From: Halobacteriales archaeon QS_4_62_28
Lineage (GTDB): Archaea; Halobacteriota; Halobacteria; Halobacteriales; Haloarculaceae
Length of the DNA: 64,000 nucleotides
Direction of reading: 5' to 3'
NCBI GenBank assembly: GCA_003021685.1
Contig: PXRO01000017.1
Coordinates: 62,001 to 126,000, forward strand
The position numbers and the translations under genes are program-made. The notes under the pieces were generated by a model. It saw nothing but the letters and a program-made list of their open reading frames with translations. It was not told the origin of the DNA and made no database searches. Positions 43,598-51,852 of the stretch are shown here, one piece after another. Position 1 is the stretch's first letter. The number at the start of each line of letters is the position of its first letter.

Positions 43598-44884
43598 ATG
43601 ATCAACGCTCGCACGGCCCTCGCAGTCCTCCTGTCGGGCCTCCTCGTGACGACGGGCATCGCCGGAGTCGCTGGCGCGCAGTCTTCACAGAAAGTGACAC
43701 TGACAGTCACCGTTGTCGACAGTGACGGTGAGGCAGTCGGGGATATCGACCTCATGGCGACGTGGGACGTCGATGGCGGCGGGTCTGTCAACGAGACGAC
43801 TCGGGCAAACGGACAGGCACTGATCGACGTGCCCGACGGGGCCAGGGTGGTTATTTCGGTCGATGACGACCGGTACGTCCGAAACACGCCATACGTCGTC
43901 GAGAATGCAAGCACGAGCGAGATTGAAATCCCAGTAACGGAAAGTGGCACGGCGACAGTCGAAGTCGTCGATAGCGACGGCCCGGTCAACGCGGCCGTCC
44001 AGTTGTACAGTTTCAGATCGAACTCCTATGTCGGGAACACCCGGACAGGCGAAAACGGCCAGTACACCACCCAACCAATCGAACAGGGACAGTACCGCCT
44101 CACCGTCCTGAAAAGCGGCTATCTACGCAATCGCACGACACTGACCGTGGATGGCGACGTGACCCAGCAGGTCGAACTCACGCAGGCCGCTCGACTGGTG
44201 ACGTTTTCGGTCACTGACGATCACTCCGACCAGTCACGACCGCTGTCAGGGACGACAATCACGGTGGCTGGCAACACCATCACGACGGTGTCGAACGGCG
44301 AAGCAACGCTCCAGCTCCCGGTCAACAGCGACTACGAGGCTGAAGTCACCAAGGACGGATACGAAACCGTCACACGCTCGTTCTCGGTAAATGAGGAACC
44401 AGTCCAGCAGAACATCTCGATCCAGCGCACGCCCACGATATCGGTCCAGTCGGATCAGACGCAGGTCGTCGTCGGCCAGTCGGTCCGTGTGACCGTTACC
44501 GACGAGTACGACGACCCCGTGGAAAACGCCACGCTGTCGATTGACGATGAGACTGTCGGCGAGACCGACGAGACCGGCGCGGCGACGATCCCCATCGACA
44601 GTATCGGCCAGAACGCCGTCACCGCCACGAGCGGCAATCTGACGGCGACGGTCACCATCAGAGGCGTCGATCCGAGCACCGAGACGCCGACCGACACCGC
44701 GACGTCGACAGATACCGCGACGCCGACTGACACCGCGACGCCGACGGCAAACGACACCGCGACCGAGCCACAGACCACGACAGAACCGACCAGCATCACC
44801 GGTCCCGGCTTCACCGGCCTGACGGCGCTGGTGGCCGTCGTGCTTGCCGTGGCACTACTCGCTCGCCGAGTGCGCCACCCTTAA
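43598..44884 (+). CDS. PGF-CTERM surface protein with repeated beta-sandwich domains
   Basis: 428-residue secreted protein: Sec signal (MINARTALAVLLSGLLVTTG...AGAQ), then at least four beta-sandwich units resembling carboxypeptidase-regulatory/PEGA or Ig-like domains. A Thr-rich spacer (TETPTDTATSTDTATP) follows, and a C-terminal PGF-CTERM signal (ITGPGFTGLTALVAVVLAVA plus Arg-rich end) ends the protein. PGF-CTERM proteins are processed by archaeosortase and lipid-anchored. The Thr stretch is likely O-glycosylated. Probably structural or adhesive; ligand unknown. The ATG at 43598 begins the signal peptide. Confidence 0.87.
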   Translation: MINARTALAVLLSGLLVTTGIAGVAGAQSSQKVTLTVTVVDSDGEAVGDIDLMATWDVDGGGSVNETTRANGQALIDVPDGARVVISVDDDRYVRNTPYVVENASTSEIEIPVTESGTATVEVVDSDGPVNAAVQLYSFRSNSYVGNTRTGENGQYTTQPIEQGQYRLTVLKSGYLRNRTTLTVDGDVTQQVELTQAARLVTFSVTDDHSDQSRPLSGTTITVAGNTITTVSNGEATLQLPVNSDYEAEVTKDGYETVTRSFSVNEEPVQQNISIQRTPTISVQSDQTQVVVGQSVRVTVTDEYDDPVENATLSIDDETVGETDETGAATIPIDSIGQNAVTATSGNLTATVTIRGVDPSTETPTDTATSTDTATPTDTATPTANDTATEPQTTTEPTSITGPGFTGLTALVAVVLAVALLARRVRHP

Positions 44885-44910
44885 TTCGCTAAAGCGCCCA
44901 TCACAGTCCA

Positions 44911-45999
44911 ATGACTGTCATCGAGGGCGTCCACGAGGATCACGATGCCACATTCCGCGAAGTAGGCGGGAATCGCGTCGTCGCCAACTACGGTCGCCCC
45001 GAGCGCGTCCATCGGGCGGTTCGGCAGGTCGTCGGCGTCATCGAGATGGGCTATGGCGTCGTGGCCATCACCGGCGAGGACCGGGTCGATTTCGTCGACA
45101 ACGCCGTCTCGAACCGCGTCCCGACTACTGACGGCGAGGGTGTGTACACGCTCTTACTCGATCCGCAGGGCCACGTCGAAACCGAACTGTACGTCTACAA
45201 CGCCGGCGAGCGCCTGCTCCTCTTTGTCCCGCCGGCCCGCGCCCGACCGCTGATCGAGGACTGGCGTGAGAAGACGTTTATTCAGGACGTGACGATCACC
45301 GACGCGACCGACGACCTCGCGGTCTTTGGCATCCACGGCCCGCAGGCGACCGAAAAGGTCGCGAGCGTCCTCAACCACGCCGCCTCTCCCAGTGAACACC
45401 TCTCCTTCGTTCGTGGTTCGATGGTTGACGCCGGTGTGACGGTGATCCGCGGCGATGGGCTTGTCGGCGAGGACGGGTACGAGGTCGTCTGTTCGGTCGA
45501 CGTGGCCAGTGACGTTTTCGACACGCTGGAGAACCGCGGTCTCAACGCCGCGCCCTTTGGCTACGACACCTGGGACGCGCTCACGCTCGAAGCGGGCACG
45601 CCGCTGTTCGACACCGAAATCGAAGGCCGGATTCCCAACGCCGTGGGACTTGGCAACGGCGTCGACTTCGAGAAAGGCTGTTTCGTCGGCCAGGAGGTCG
45701 TCTCTCGCATTCAGAACCGCGGTCGCCCGCCGGGACGCCTCGTCGGTCTGACCTGTGAGGCCGTCCCCGATGGCGGTGCGGCGGTGTTTGCCGGCGACGC
45801 CGCAGTCGGTGAAATCACCCGCGCCCTCGCGAGTCCGACCCGCGAGGAACCGATTGCCTTCGCGGCCGTCGACTACAACTTACCCGACGATCCGCTGTCA
45901 GTTCGCGTCGATGGCGAGGAAGCAGTCGCCGAACGCGCCGAGTTGCCCTTCGTCGAGGGGTCTGACGAGTCTGCGCGACTGCCGCGGTGCCCCGCGTAG
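44911..45999 (+). CDS. GcvT/YgfZ-family folate-binding protein
   Basis: 362 residues with the aminomethyltransferase fold. The YgfZ signature K-G-C-[FY]-x-G-Q-E is present as KGCFVGQEVVSRIQNRG near residue 250, pointing to the folate-dependent iron-sulfur-cluster helper group rather than glycine-cleavage T protein. Other blocks are FVDNAVSNRVPTTDGEGVYT and GIHGPQATEKVASVL. No gcvH or gcvP lies nearby. Annotated copies in haloarchaea are often called 'aminomethyltransferase', which may be misleading. Confidence 0.85.
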   Translation: MTVIEGVHEDHDATFREVGGNRVVANYGRPERVHRAVRQVVGVIEMGYGVVAITGEDRVDFVDNAVSNRVPTTDGEGVYTLLLDPQGHVETELYVYNAGERLLLFVPPARARPLIEDWREKTFIQDVTITDATDDLAVFGIHGPQATEKVASVLNHAASPSEHLSFVRGSMVDAGVTVIRGDGLVGEDGYEVVCSVDVASDVFDTLENRGLNAAPFGYDTWDALTLEAGTPLFDTEIEGRIPNAVGLGNGVDFEKGCFVGQEVVSRIQNRGRPPGRLVGLTCEAVPDGGAAVFAGDAAVGEITRALASPTREEPIAFAAVDYNLPDDPLSVRVDGEEAVAERAELPFVEGSDESARLPRCPA

Positions 46000-46073
46000 C
46001 GACTACGCCGTCGTCTCCTGATCACTCGAAGGCCATACCGACGCTCACGGACGAGCGTCACAGGACCGTCACG

Positions 46074-47159
46074 TCAGGACCGGGAGAAGAGCGCTTTCAG
46101 TTGCTCTGTCGAGAACAGCGACGACGGCCGGTCCATGTGAACACCGATTTCGCCCTCGAAGGCAGCCATCCCCACTTGCTGGACGGGACCGGGCAGCGAG
46201 TACCCGGCGCGGACGAGATGGCCCAGACGGATATCTGTGCGTAGGTCCTCGCGCCAGGCACGCTCGTAGTCGCCCAGCGTCCCGGGGTCGTCGGGGTCGA
46301 TTTCGCGGGCGGCGTGGTCGGCGGCGGTCATGCCATAGAGGATGCCACCGCCGGTGAACGGCTTGGTCTGGGCGGCGGCATCACCGATCAGGGCCGAGCG
46401 CCGGCCAGTGACCCGCCTGGGCGGGCCAATTGGGATCAGACCCGAACAGCGGTGATCCGTCCTGACGCCGTAGCCGGCGGTGAACGACTCGAAGCGCTCG
46501 CGAACGTCGTGGCCGGGCGGCATCGCCAGTCCGTATTCGACGCCGGCCTCGCCCCGCGGAATGCGCCACGCGAAAAAGCGTGGGACGGTCAGGTGGACGT
46601 CGACGAAGTTCTGGTGGTCGACTTCGTCGGTAAAGCCCAACACGCCGTGGAGGAGTTCACCGGGTTCGGGCAGGTCGAGCGCTCGGCGGACCCGGGATTT
46701 CGGGCCGTCACAGCCAGTGACCATCTTGGCCTCGTGGGTCTCGGTCCCCTCGGGTCCCCGAACCTCGACGGTCACGCCGTCGGCGCGTTCGGTCACGTCC
46801 AGTACGGTGTGGTTCTCGCGCAGGTCCGTCCCGGCCTCGCGGGCCAGTTCGGCGAGTCGCCTGTCCAGCCCGACCCGGTCGATGACGTTCGAAATCGTCT
46901 CGTCCTTGTAGAAGGGATGGGCCTCACTCGACGGCCCGCCACGGTGAAAACGCGCGCCCGAAATCTCGTTCTGGAACAGCGCGTCGCGCGCGTCGTCGGG
47001 GACGAACTCCCAGATATCCGTGCTGACGTGGCCAGAACAGGCCAGTGGCTCGCCGACGGTGCCCTGCTCGAAGGCGAGCACGTCGTGGCCGGCCTCGCTG
47101 GCCCGCCGAGCGAACCGGGAGCCGGCGGGACCGCAGCCAACGACGACGAAATCGTGCAT
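46074..47159 (-). CDS. geranylgeranyl-reductase-type FAD flavoprotein
   Basis: 361-residue FAD-dependent oxidoreductase. The N-terminal Rossmann motif VVVGCGPAGSRFARRASEAG and the distal ALIGDAAAQTKPFTGGGILY (FAD-binding GD box) are clear, with ACSGHVS between them, a Cys typical of archaeal geranylgeranyl reductases. The family saturates the isoprenoid chains of archaeal lipids or quinone/carotenoid side chains. Haloarchaea carry several copies, so the substrate is uncertain. Start at 47159 gives the usual MHDFVVVG beginning. Confidence 0.85.
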   Translation of the reverse strand: MHDFVVVGCGPAGSRFARRASEAGHDVLAFEQGTVGEPLACSGHVSTDIWEFVPDDARDALFQNEISGARFHRGGPSSEAHPFYKDETISNVIDRVGLDRRLAELAREAGTDLRENHTVLDVTERADGVTVEVRGPEGTETHEAKMVTGCDGPKSRVRRALDLPEPGELLHGVLGFTDEVDHQNFVDVHLTVPRFFAWRIPRGEAGVEYGLAMPPGHDVRERFESFTAGYGVRTDHRCSGLIPIGPPRRVTGRRSALIGDAAAQTKPFTGGGILYGMTAADHAAREIDPDDPGTLGDYERAWREDLRTDIRLGHLVRAGYSLPGPVQQVGMAAFEGEIGVHMDRPSSLFSTEQLKALFSRS

Positions 47160-47323
47160 ACCTGTCGATTGGGCAGGGAAGACATATGCTTTGTTAGATA
47201 GCTTTTTCGCCGACGATTCCTGTGACCTGCACGTGACGGGGTACCAGCCTGGCGTCTGTAACATCGGGCGCTGTTCACGCTTCGTATACCGTCACTCCTC
47301 ACTGACTTTTCGGACGTGACAAC

Positions 47324-47563
47324 TTACTTCGGCTTCCAGTCGAGTTCGATCCGGACAGTTTCTCGGTTCCCGCGAAACCGGCGTTGCTTCTCGACGACAT
47401 CGATCCTGTAATTGACAGTGTCTGCGGGGTTGAGTGCGATGTCTTTGTTGCCGACGCTGACGGTCATATCCTTCCCTTCGCGAAGTCCACTGGCGATGGC
47501 GTTCAGTCGGTCCGCGGCGCGCTCGCGCTCCAACTGTTCGGCACTGCTTGTCTCTTCTGCCAT
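47324..47563 (-). CDS. amphi-Trp domain protein
   Basis: 79-residue protein with an amphipathic N-terminal helix (SAEQLERERAADRLNAIASG) and a beta hairpin ending in RVELDWKPK-like sequence (here TVRIELDWKPK). The pattern matches the haloarchaeal 'amphi-Trp' domain, named for its amphipathic helix and C-terminal Trp. Function unknown. It sits beside the IS1341-type element, whose left end begins about 40 bp upstream of its start. Confidence 0.75.
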   Translation of the reverse strand: MAEETSSAEQLERERAADRLNAIASGLREGKDMTVSVGNKDIALNPADTVNYRIDVVEKQRRFRGNRETVRIELDWKPK

Positions 47564-47624
47564 ACAGGGACAGCAGCGCGAAGACGTTTCATTATGCGGT
47601 ACTTACGGAAAATCAAGGCGAAAG

Positions 47625-47650
47625 CCTCGCGCTTTAGCGCGGGGATGAAG
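47625..47650 (+). repeat. left-end hairpin repeat of the tnpB element
   Basis: 26 bp, direct copy (23/26) of the right-end hairpin at 49164-49189. The GCGC...GCGC stem would be recognised by a Y1 transposase in trans. Confidence 0.65.
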
Positions 47651-47733
47651 CCGACTTGATACAGAATAAACCACACGACGATGACTGCTTGTAATCCCAA
47701 CGTTTATTACTAATTGACACGCTCGAAACAAGC

Positions 47734-49134
47734 GTGAGCGACCGGCCACAACGAACGAACACGTACACCGCTGACCCGGTCAGCGACCGGTATCGGGAGT
47801 GTTTGTTCGAGTGGCTGGCCGCACACGCTCCACTCTGGAACCAGATCACCTACCGCCGCCGACAACAGTACTTCGCTGAAGATGGCGACATCTGGGACGT
47901 AGAGTATACCGATTTATACGCGCAATACGCTCCGGTCCTCGGGAAAGCAACGTGCCAGCAACTCGCTCGAAAAAACAGCGAAGCCTGGCGAAGCCACTTC
48001 GAACTCCTCTCACAATACCACGATGAATTATACCCATCGGTGACCGAAAAGCCCTCTCCGCCGGGATATTGGGGCAGCCGTGACGATGGCTACGAGTTGT
48101 ACGGTCTCGTCCGCAACGACCTCTACACGTTCGACTGGGACGACCACCGAAGTACACTCGAATTCGGCGTCGGTAGCGTACTCGAAGACCGGTACGGTTT
48201 CGAGCACAACGAGCGCATCACACTCGAAGTCCGTGGCAAGCCGCACTGGCGCGGTGACGATAGTCGATTGGAACTCATCTACGATGAGCACGCTGACCAG
48301 CTTCGTGTCCAGCACCCTGTCCGCATTCAGTCAGACGATCTCAGAGAACAGCGGCAGGCTGCATTCACTCATACACTCGATTCCGAGAACACGACGCAAT
48401 CAGCAGCCATCGATGTTGGCGCAAACAACACGCTGGCGGTCGTCACCGAAGACGGCGATACCGCTGTGTACCACGCCCGCCCTGAGTTCGAACGATTCCA
48501 GACGCAGTCTACGCGCATCGCAACACTCCAATCGCAACTTCCAGAGGGTCAGTGGACAAGCACTCGAATCAAGCGCATCTATGCCGACCGCTCACGGAAG
48601 CGTGATCATAGTCGGGACGCGGCAGTGAAACACGCTGCTGAGTGGTTGCTCGACCGCAACGTTGAGACGGTCTACGTCGGTGATCTCACGGACGTGCTGG
48701 CGACTCATTGGAGTGCTGATGTGAACGAGAAGACGCACGCGTTCTGGTCGCACGGCGAGTTGACTAACCGCATCACGCTCACGCTTGGTGATGTCGGTAT
48801 CACGGTCACAGAGGTAGACGAATACGACACGAGCAGTCAGTGTCCCGCGTGCGCCAGTGAGACCGTCACACGTGACGGGGACTCGTTCTGGTGTAACGAC
48901 TGCGGATTAGAGGCGCACAGCGACATCGTTGGGGCGTGGAACATATTGCAGTCCGAAGTTGGGCCGATGGCTCGGCCTGCTGCTCTGTCTGCTGAACGCG
49001 ACAGGGACGCACCCACGGACGGGGCGTACTGGCAGTGGAACGACCACGACTGGATACCCGCCGATTTTGGGGAACAGTCACGGTCACTCGACCAACCCAG
49101 CGTCAGCAAACCCGCAAGTTCACAGCCGGGGTAA
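47734..49134 (+). CDS. tnpB: TnpB, RNA-guided nuclease of an IS1341-type element
   Basis: 466-residue TnpB (GTG start). RuvC residues: D227 in AAIDVGANNT, D317 in VYVGDLTD where most TnpB proteins have Glu, and D397 in AHSDIVGAWNIL. The zinc ribbon is C370/C373 (CPAC) and C387/C390 (CNDC). The N-terminal 220 residues hold the guide-RNA-binding part. TnpB cuts DNA guided by an RNA read from the element's right end. Whether D for E at the second site preserves activity is unknown. A Pro/Ser-rich tail of about 60 residues follows the RuvC fold. Confidence 0.9.
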   Translation: MSDRPQRTNTYTADPVSDRYRECLFEWLAAHAPLWNQITYRRRQQYFAEDGDIWDVEYTDLYAQYAPVLGKATCQQLARKNSEAWRSHFELLSQYHDELYPSVTEKPSPPGYWGSRDDGYELYGLVRNDLYTFDWDDHRSTLEFGVGSVLEDRYGFEHNERITLEVRGKPHWRGDDSRLELIYDEHADQLRVQHPVRIQSDDLREQRQAAFTHTLDSENTTQSAAIDVGANNTLAVVTEDGDTAVYHARPEFERFQTQSTRIATLQSQLPEGQWTSTRIKRIYADRSRKRDHSRDAAVKHAAEWLLDRNVETVYVGDLTDVLATHWSADVNEKTHAFWSHGELTNRITLTLGDVGITVTEVDEYDTSSQCPACASETVTRDGDSFWCNDCGLEAHSDIVGAWNILQSEVGPMARPAALSAERDRDAPTDGAYWQWNDHDWIPADFGEQSRSLDQPSVSKPASSQPG

Positions 49135-49193
49135 TCGACTGACTGGATTACCCACGGAGGAATCCTCGCACTTCAGCGCGGGGAGGAAGTCAA
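49135..49193 (+). ncRNA. candidate guide-RNA 3' scaffold at the right end of the tnpB element
   Basis: In IS1341-type elements the guide (omega) RNA overlaps the 3' end of tnpB and ends at the element's right end. Here the hairpin CCTCGCACTTCAGCGCGGGG and GAGGAAGTCAA close the element at about 49193, so the guide would begin at 49194 (ATGACGAATACC). The extent is inferred; the 5' part would lie inside tnpB. Confidence 0.4.
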
Positions 49194-49387
49194 ATGACGA
49201 ATACCTTGCCTACTGTCGGTTCGTACACGAAGACTGTTCGAGTCGAATCGTGGTCGTTTCGGACCGTATTCGAGGCCTGTCGAAGTTTACGGAGATCCAC
49301 GCACCGCTGGAACGTCCGATCGGATCTCTGCACACGCTCTCCTCCGGTAGCCGATAGTATAAGTAGGATCACGCGTAATCCTCAGCT

Positions 49388-49663
49388 ATGCTTGGTTCCC
49401 GGAATGCCCGGGATGTCGTCATCTGCATCGCCTGCGGGGAGTCGGTTCCCCGGTCGGACGCTCGCGAATACGACAAACACGGCGACCGATGGAATCGGTC
49501 CGACAAGGACTTCGAACACCTCTGCAAACCGTGTTACAACGACCTGACACACCAGCCACGGGCCGGCCTCGAAGCCCTCCTCAAAGACATCGAGGCCGAC
49601 GCCGACGGCCGAAATTCGTTTCTCCAGCGGTACACGGAACTCGCCGAAAAGCGACGGGACTGA
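49388..49663 (+). CDS. small zinc-finger protein upstream of the RNB exonuclease
   Basis: 91 residues with two CxxC knuckles: CIACGES near residue 13 and CKPCYND near residue 46, separated by a basic/acidic loop (REYDKHGDRWNRSDKDFEH) and followed by a helix. This fits the small zinc-ribbon proteins common in haloarchaea. No function known. It is followed by two hairpin repeats, then the RNase gene on the same strand. Confidence 0.7.
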   Translation: MLGSRNARDVVICIACGESVPRSDAREYDKHGDRWNRSDKDFEHLCKPCYNDLTHQPRAGLEALLKDIEADADGRNSFLQRYTELAEKRRD

Positions 49664-49749
49664 TTTCGAGATTCCGGCGGAATCTCGCACGCCTCGCGGG
49701 TCGCCGTTCTCCCCGCTCGCTATTTCGAGATTCTAGCGGAATCTCGCAC
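49663..49749 (+). repeat. two 28-bp hairpin direct repeats before the RNB gene
   Basis: 49663-49690 and 49722-49749, differing at two positions, 59 bp apart. Each contains the inverted repeat GAGATTCC/GGAATCTC (second copy GAGATTCT/GGAATCTC). The first copy starts on the last base of the zinc-finger gene's TGA. They occupy most of the 122-bp gap and could act as a terminator, RNA-stability element or site for the downstream exonuclease itself. Confidence 0.8.
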
Positions 49750-49785
49750 ACAATGCCTAACTGTCCACTCCTCATACCTCGGGCC

Positions 49786-51099
49786 ATGAGTAACGAGGAC
49801 GCCCAGGCCGCGGCCGGGACGCCGGAGGGACAGGGCCCAGTCGAAATCGACGAGGAGATGGCTCGCCACATGGCGAACAAGCGCGAGGAACTGTTCGAGA
49901 AGTTCGAGATCCGCGACGAGTTCCCTCCGGAGGTCATCGAAGAGGCCAAAGAGCGGACGACTGGTGTCCAGCAAGAAATCGCCGACGAGATCGACGAGCG
50001 ACGAGATCTACGTGATCTGACGACGTGGACGACCGACCCGATCGACGCCCAGGACTTCGACGATGCGCTGTCAATCGAGGAACGAAACGAGGAGTACGTC
50101 CTGTGGGTTCACATCGCCGACGTAACCCACTACGTCAATCCGGACACGGCGATGTGGGACGAGGCCGTCGAACGCGGGAACACGGTGTACCTGCCGGGCT
50201 ACACCATCCACATGCTGCCCCCGATTCTCGCCGAGACGGTGTGTTCGCTCGTGCCCAACGAGGACCGACTGGCCCATACCGTCGAGATGCACCTCGACAA
50301 GGAGAACCTGGGCTACGAGACCATCGAGATTTACAAGTCCGTCATCGAGAGCGACGCCCGCCTCACCTACACGGAGGCCGAACGACTACTCGACGACCCA
50401 GAGACCGCCGAGGACCTGCTGGAGGACCAGCGCGTCGACCTCGCAGCGAAGAACGAACTGGTGTGGCAACTCGCGGATCGGATGCACGAACAGCGCAAGG
50501 AGGACGGCTCGCTCGTCCTCAACCCGAGTCGGGACCGCGCACACACCATCATCGAGGAGTGCATGCTCAAGGCCAACAAGGCCGTCACCCACGAACTCAT
50601 GTGGGACCGCGGCGTCGAGGCGATGTACCGGGTCCATCCCCAGCCAAGCCCCGAGGAGTGGGACGAGGCACTCGTCGAGATTCAGGAACTCGACGGCGTC
50701 TCCATCCCGGGATCGACCTGGGACGACCCGCGGAAGGCGGTCAACGCCACGCTCGAACAGGCACCGGGTCGGCAACTGGACAAGATCCAGTGGGCCGTGA
50801 TGAAGGTGATGCCCCGTGCGAAGTACATGAACGATCCCTTCGGCGGGCATCACGCGCTCAATTTCGAAATCTACGGCCACTTCACCTCGCCGATCCGTCG
50901 ACTCTCGGACCTGATCAACCACTGGATCGTCTACACGAACGACGTGCCAGAGGACCTCATCGCGCTGTGTGACCAGGCCAGCGACAAACAGAAGGCCGCA
51001 GAGACCTGCGAGCGCGAGTACAAGCAGTTCCTCGAAGAGATCGGTCTCGATCCGTCGGCCGTCAACAACCGCGGTCTCGACATCGTCGATATCGAGTGA
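49786..51099 (+). CDS. RNB-domain exoribonuclease (archaeal RNase R-like)
   Basis: 3'-5' exoribonuclease with essentially only the RNB catalytic domain (437 aa). The four metal-binding aspartates are in DPIDAQDFDDALS (D84, D90, D92, D93), and HFTSPIRRLSDLINH gives the C-terminal catalytic Arg region. The cold-shock and S1 RNA-binding domains of bacterial RNase R are absent, as in haloarchaeal homologues. Likely cytosolic RNA decay. ATG at 49786 chosen. Its TGA stop shares its A with palindromic element B3. Confidence 0.9.
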   Translation: MSNEDAQAAAGTPEGQGPVEIDEEMARHMANKREELFEKFEIRDEFPPEVIEEAKERTTGVQQEIADEIDERRDLRDLTTWTTDPIDAQDFDDALSIEERNEEYVLWVHIADVTHYVNPDTAMWDEAVERGNTVYLPGYTIHMLPPILAETVCSLVPNEDRLAHTVEMHLDKENLGYETIEIYKSVIESDARLTYTEAERLLDDPETAEDLLEDQRVDLAAKNELVWQLADRMHEQRKEDGSLVLNPSRDRAHTIIEECMLKANKAVTHELMWDRGVEAMYRVHPQPSPEEWDEALVEIQELDGVSIPGSTWDDPRKAVNATLEQAPGRQLDKIQWAVMKVMPRAKYMNDPFGGHHALNFEIYGHFTSPIRRLSDLINHWIVYTNDVPEDLIALCDQASDKQKAAETCEREYKQFLEEIGLDPSAVNNRGLDIVDIE

Positions 51100-51180
51100 T
51101 AGTGACTGTTGTAACTGATTACCGGATCGGTCGCACGTCGTCGTGCGATCAATCCCGTACAGACTTACAACAGTCACTAT
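51099..51180 (+). repeat. palindromic element B3 (family B)
   Basis: 82 bp, identical to B1 over its full length. It begins on the last base of the RNB gene's TGA and lies between convergent genes; the facing HxlR stop is 25 bp further on. Confidence 0.95.
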
Positions 51181-51205
51181 GATACACGGCCCGGCCTCGC
51201 TGTCG

Positions 51206-51583
51206 CTATCGGTGTTGCTCTTTGCCTGTCTCCGTGATCGCGTCGAGATAGCGCTCGCCCCATTCGGCCATCGCCGTCACGACCAGTTCCAGTTGTTCAC
51301 CCCATCTGGTCAACGAGTACTCGACACGCACCGGCTTGTCGTCGATGACGGTCCGGTCGACGATATCGCGTTCCTGCAAGTCGTCTAAACTCTCCGAGAG
51401 TACCTTATCCGAGATCCCGTCGACGCGTTGCTTGAGGTCGTTGAACCCGAGCGGTCCGTTCTCCAGCAACTCGGCGACGAGCAACGGATGCCACTTTTTT
51501 CCGACGATCTTCGCAGTCGATACCACTGGACTCACGTTCGTTCCCCCACGGCCCATCGTTTTCTGATCCCCCATGGTCTTCAT
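51206..51583 (-). CDS. HxlR-family winged-helix transcription regulator
   Basis: 125-residue regulator: KIVGKKWHPLLVAELLENGP (first helices of the HxlR wing), GFNDLKQRVDGISDKVLSES (recognition helix), LERDIVDR-like wing (here LQERDIVDRTVIDDKPVRVE) and YSLTRWGEQL. HxlR proteins bind DNA as dimers and often sense redox or small molecules; no conserved Cys is visible here. Divergent from crtB with about 270 bp between starts, so it may control carotenoid synthesis, an inference from position. Start at 51583 or 51574. Confidence 0.87.
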   Translation of the reverse strand: MKTMGDQKTMGRGGTNVSPVVSTAKIVGKKWHPLLVAELLENGPLGFNDLKQRVDGISDKVLSESLDDLQERDIVDRTVIDDKPVRVEYSLTRWGEQLELVVTAMAEWGERYLDAITETGKEQHR

Positions 51584-51852
51584 AGATACTATGATCTTCT
51601 CCCGGGAAATAAATACTGCATTTGGCACGAAAGGACCTCGAATCGCGTCCTGATCGTTCCAAACGGCAGCCTATGTCGATAGACACCACACTGCTCTCCA
51701 ACCTAGTTGGGCACACAATTTATCAGTCGCGTCACCGTACATAACAGTCAAGTGAGTGTAGACGCCTCTCACCGCTCAGCCGATGGAACCCTGGCGCGGC
51801 GGCCCTGTTCCAACAGTCGAACCGCTGTTAGCTCTGACGACATGAACTTCCA

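Larger units (their letters stand above)
47607..49193 (+). mobile_element. tnpB-only IS1341-type element (IS200/IS605 family)
   Basis: Contains a tnpB gene but no Y1 transposase (tnpA). Both ends carry a 26-bp hairpin sequence in the same orientation, 23 of 26 identical: CCTCGCGCTTTAGCGCGGGG at 47625 and CCTCGCACTTCAGCGCGGGG at 49164. The left edge follows TTAC at 47603-47606 and the right edge ends in TCAA at 49190-49193, as in some IS605 relatives; those exact borders are inferred. Alternatively the left hairpin could be the leftover right end of a second, deleted element. Confidence 0.7.

Noticed and set aside
47607-49193. A companion Y1 transposase (tnpA) for the tnpB element
   Set aside because: No frame with the HUH motif is present on either side; any mobility would need tnpA in trans.
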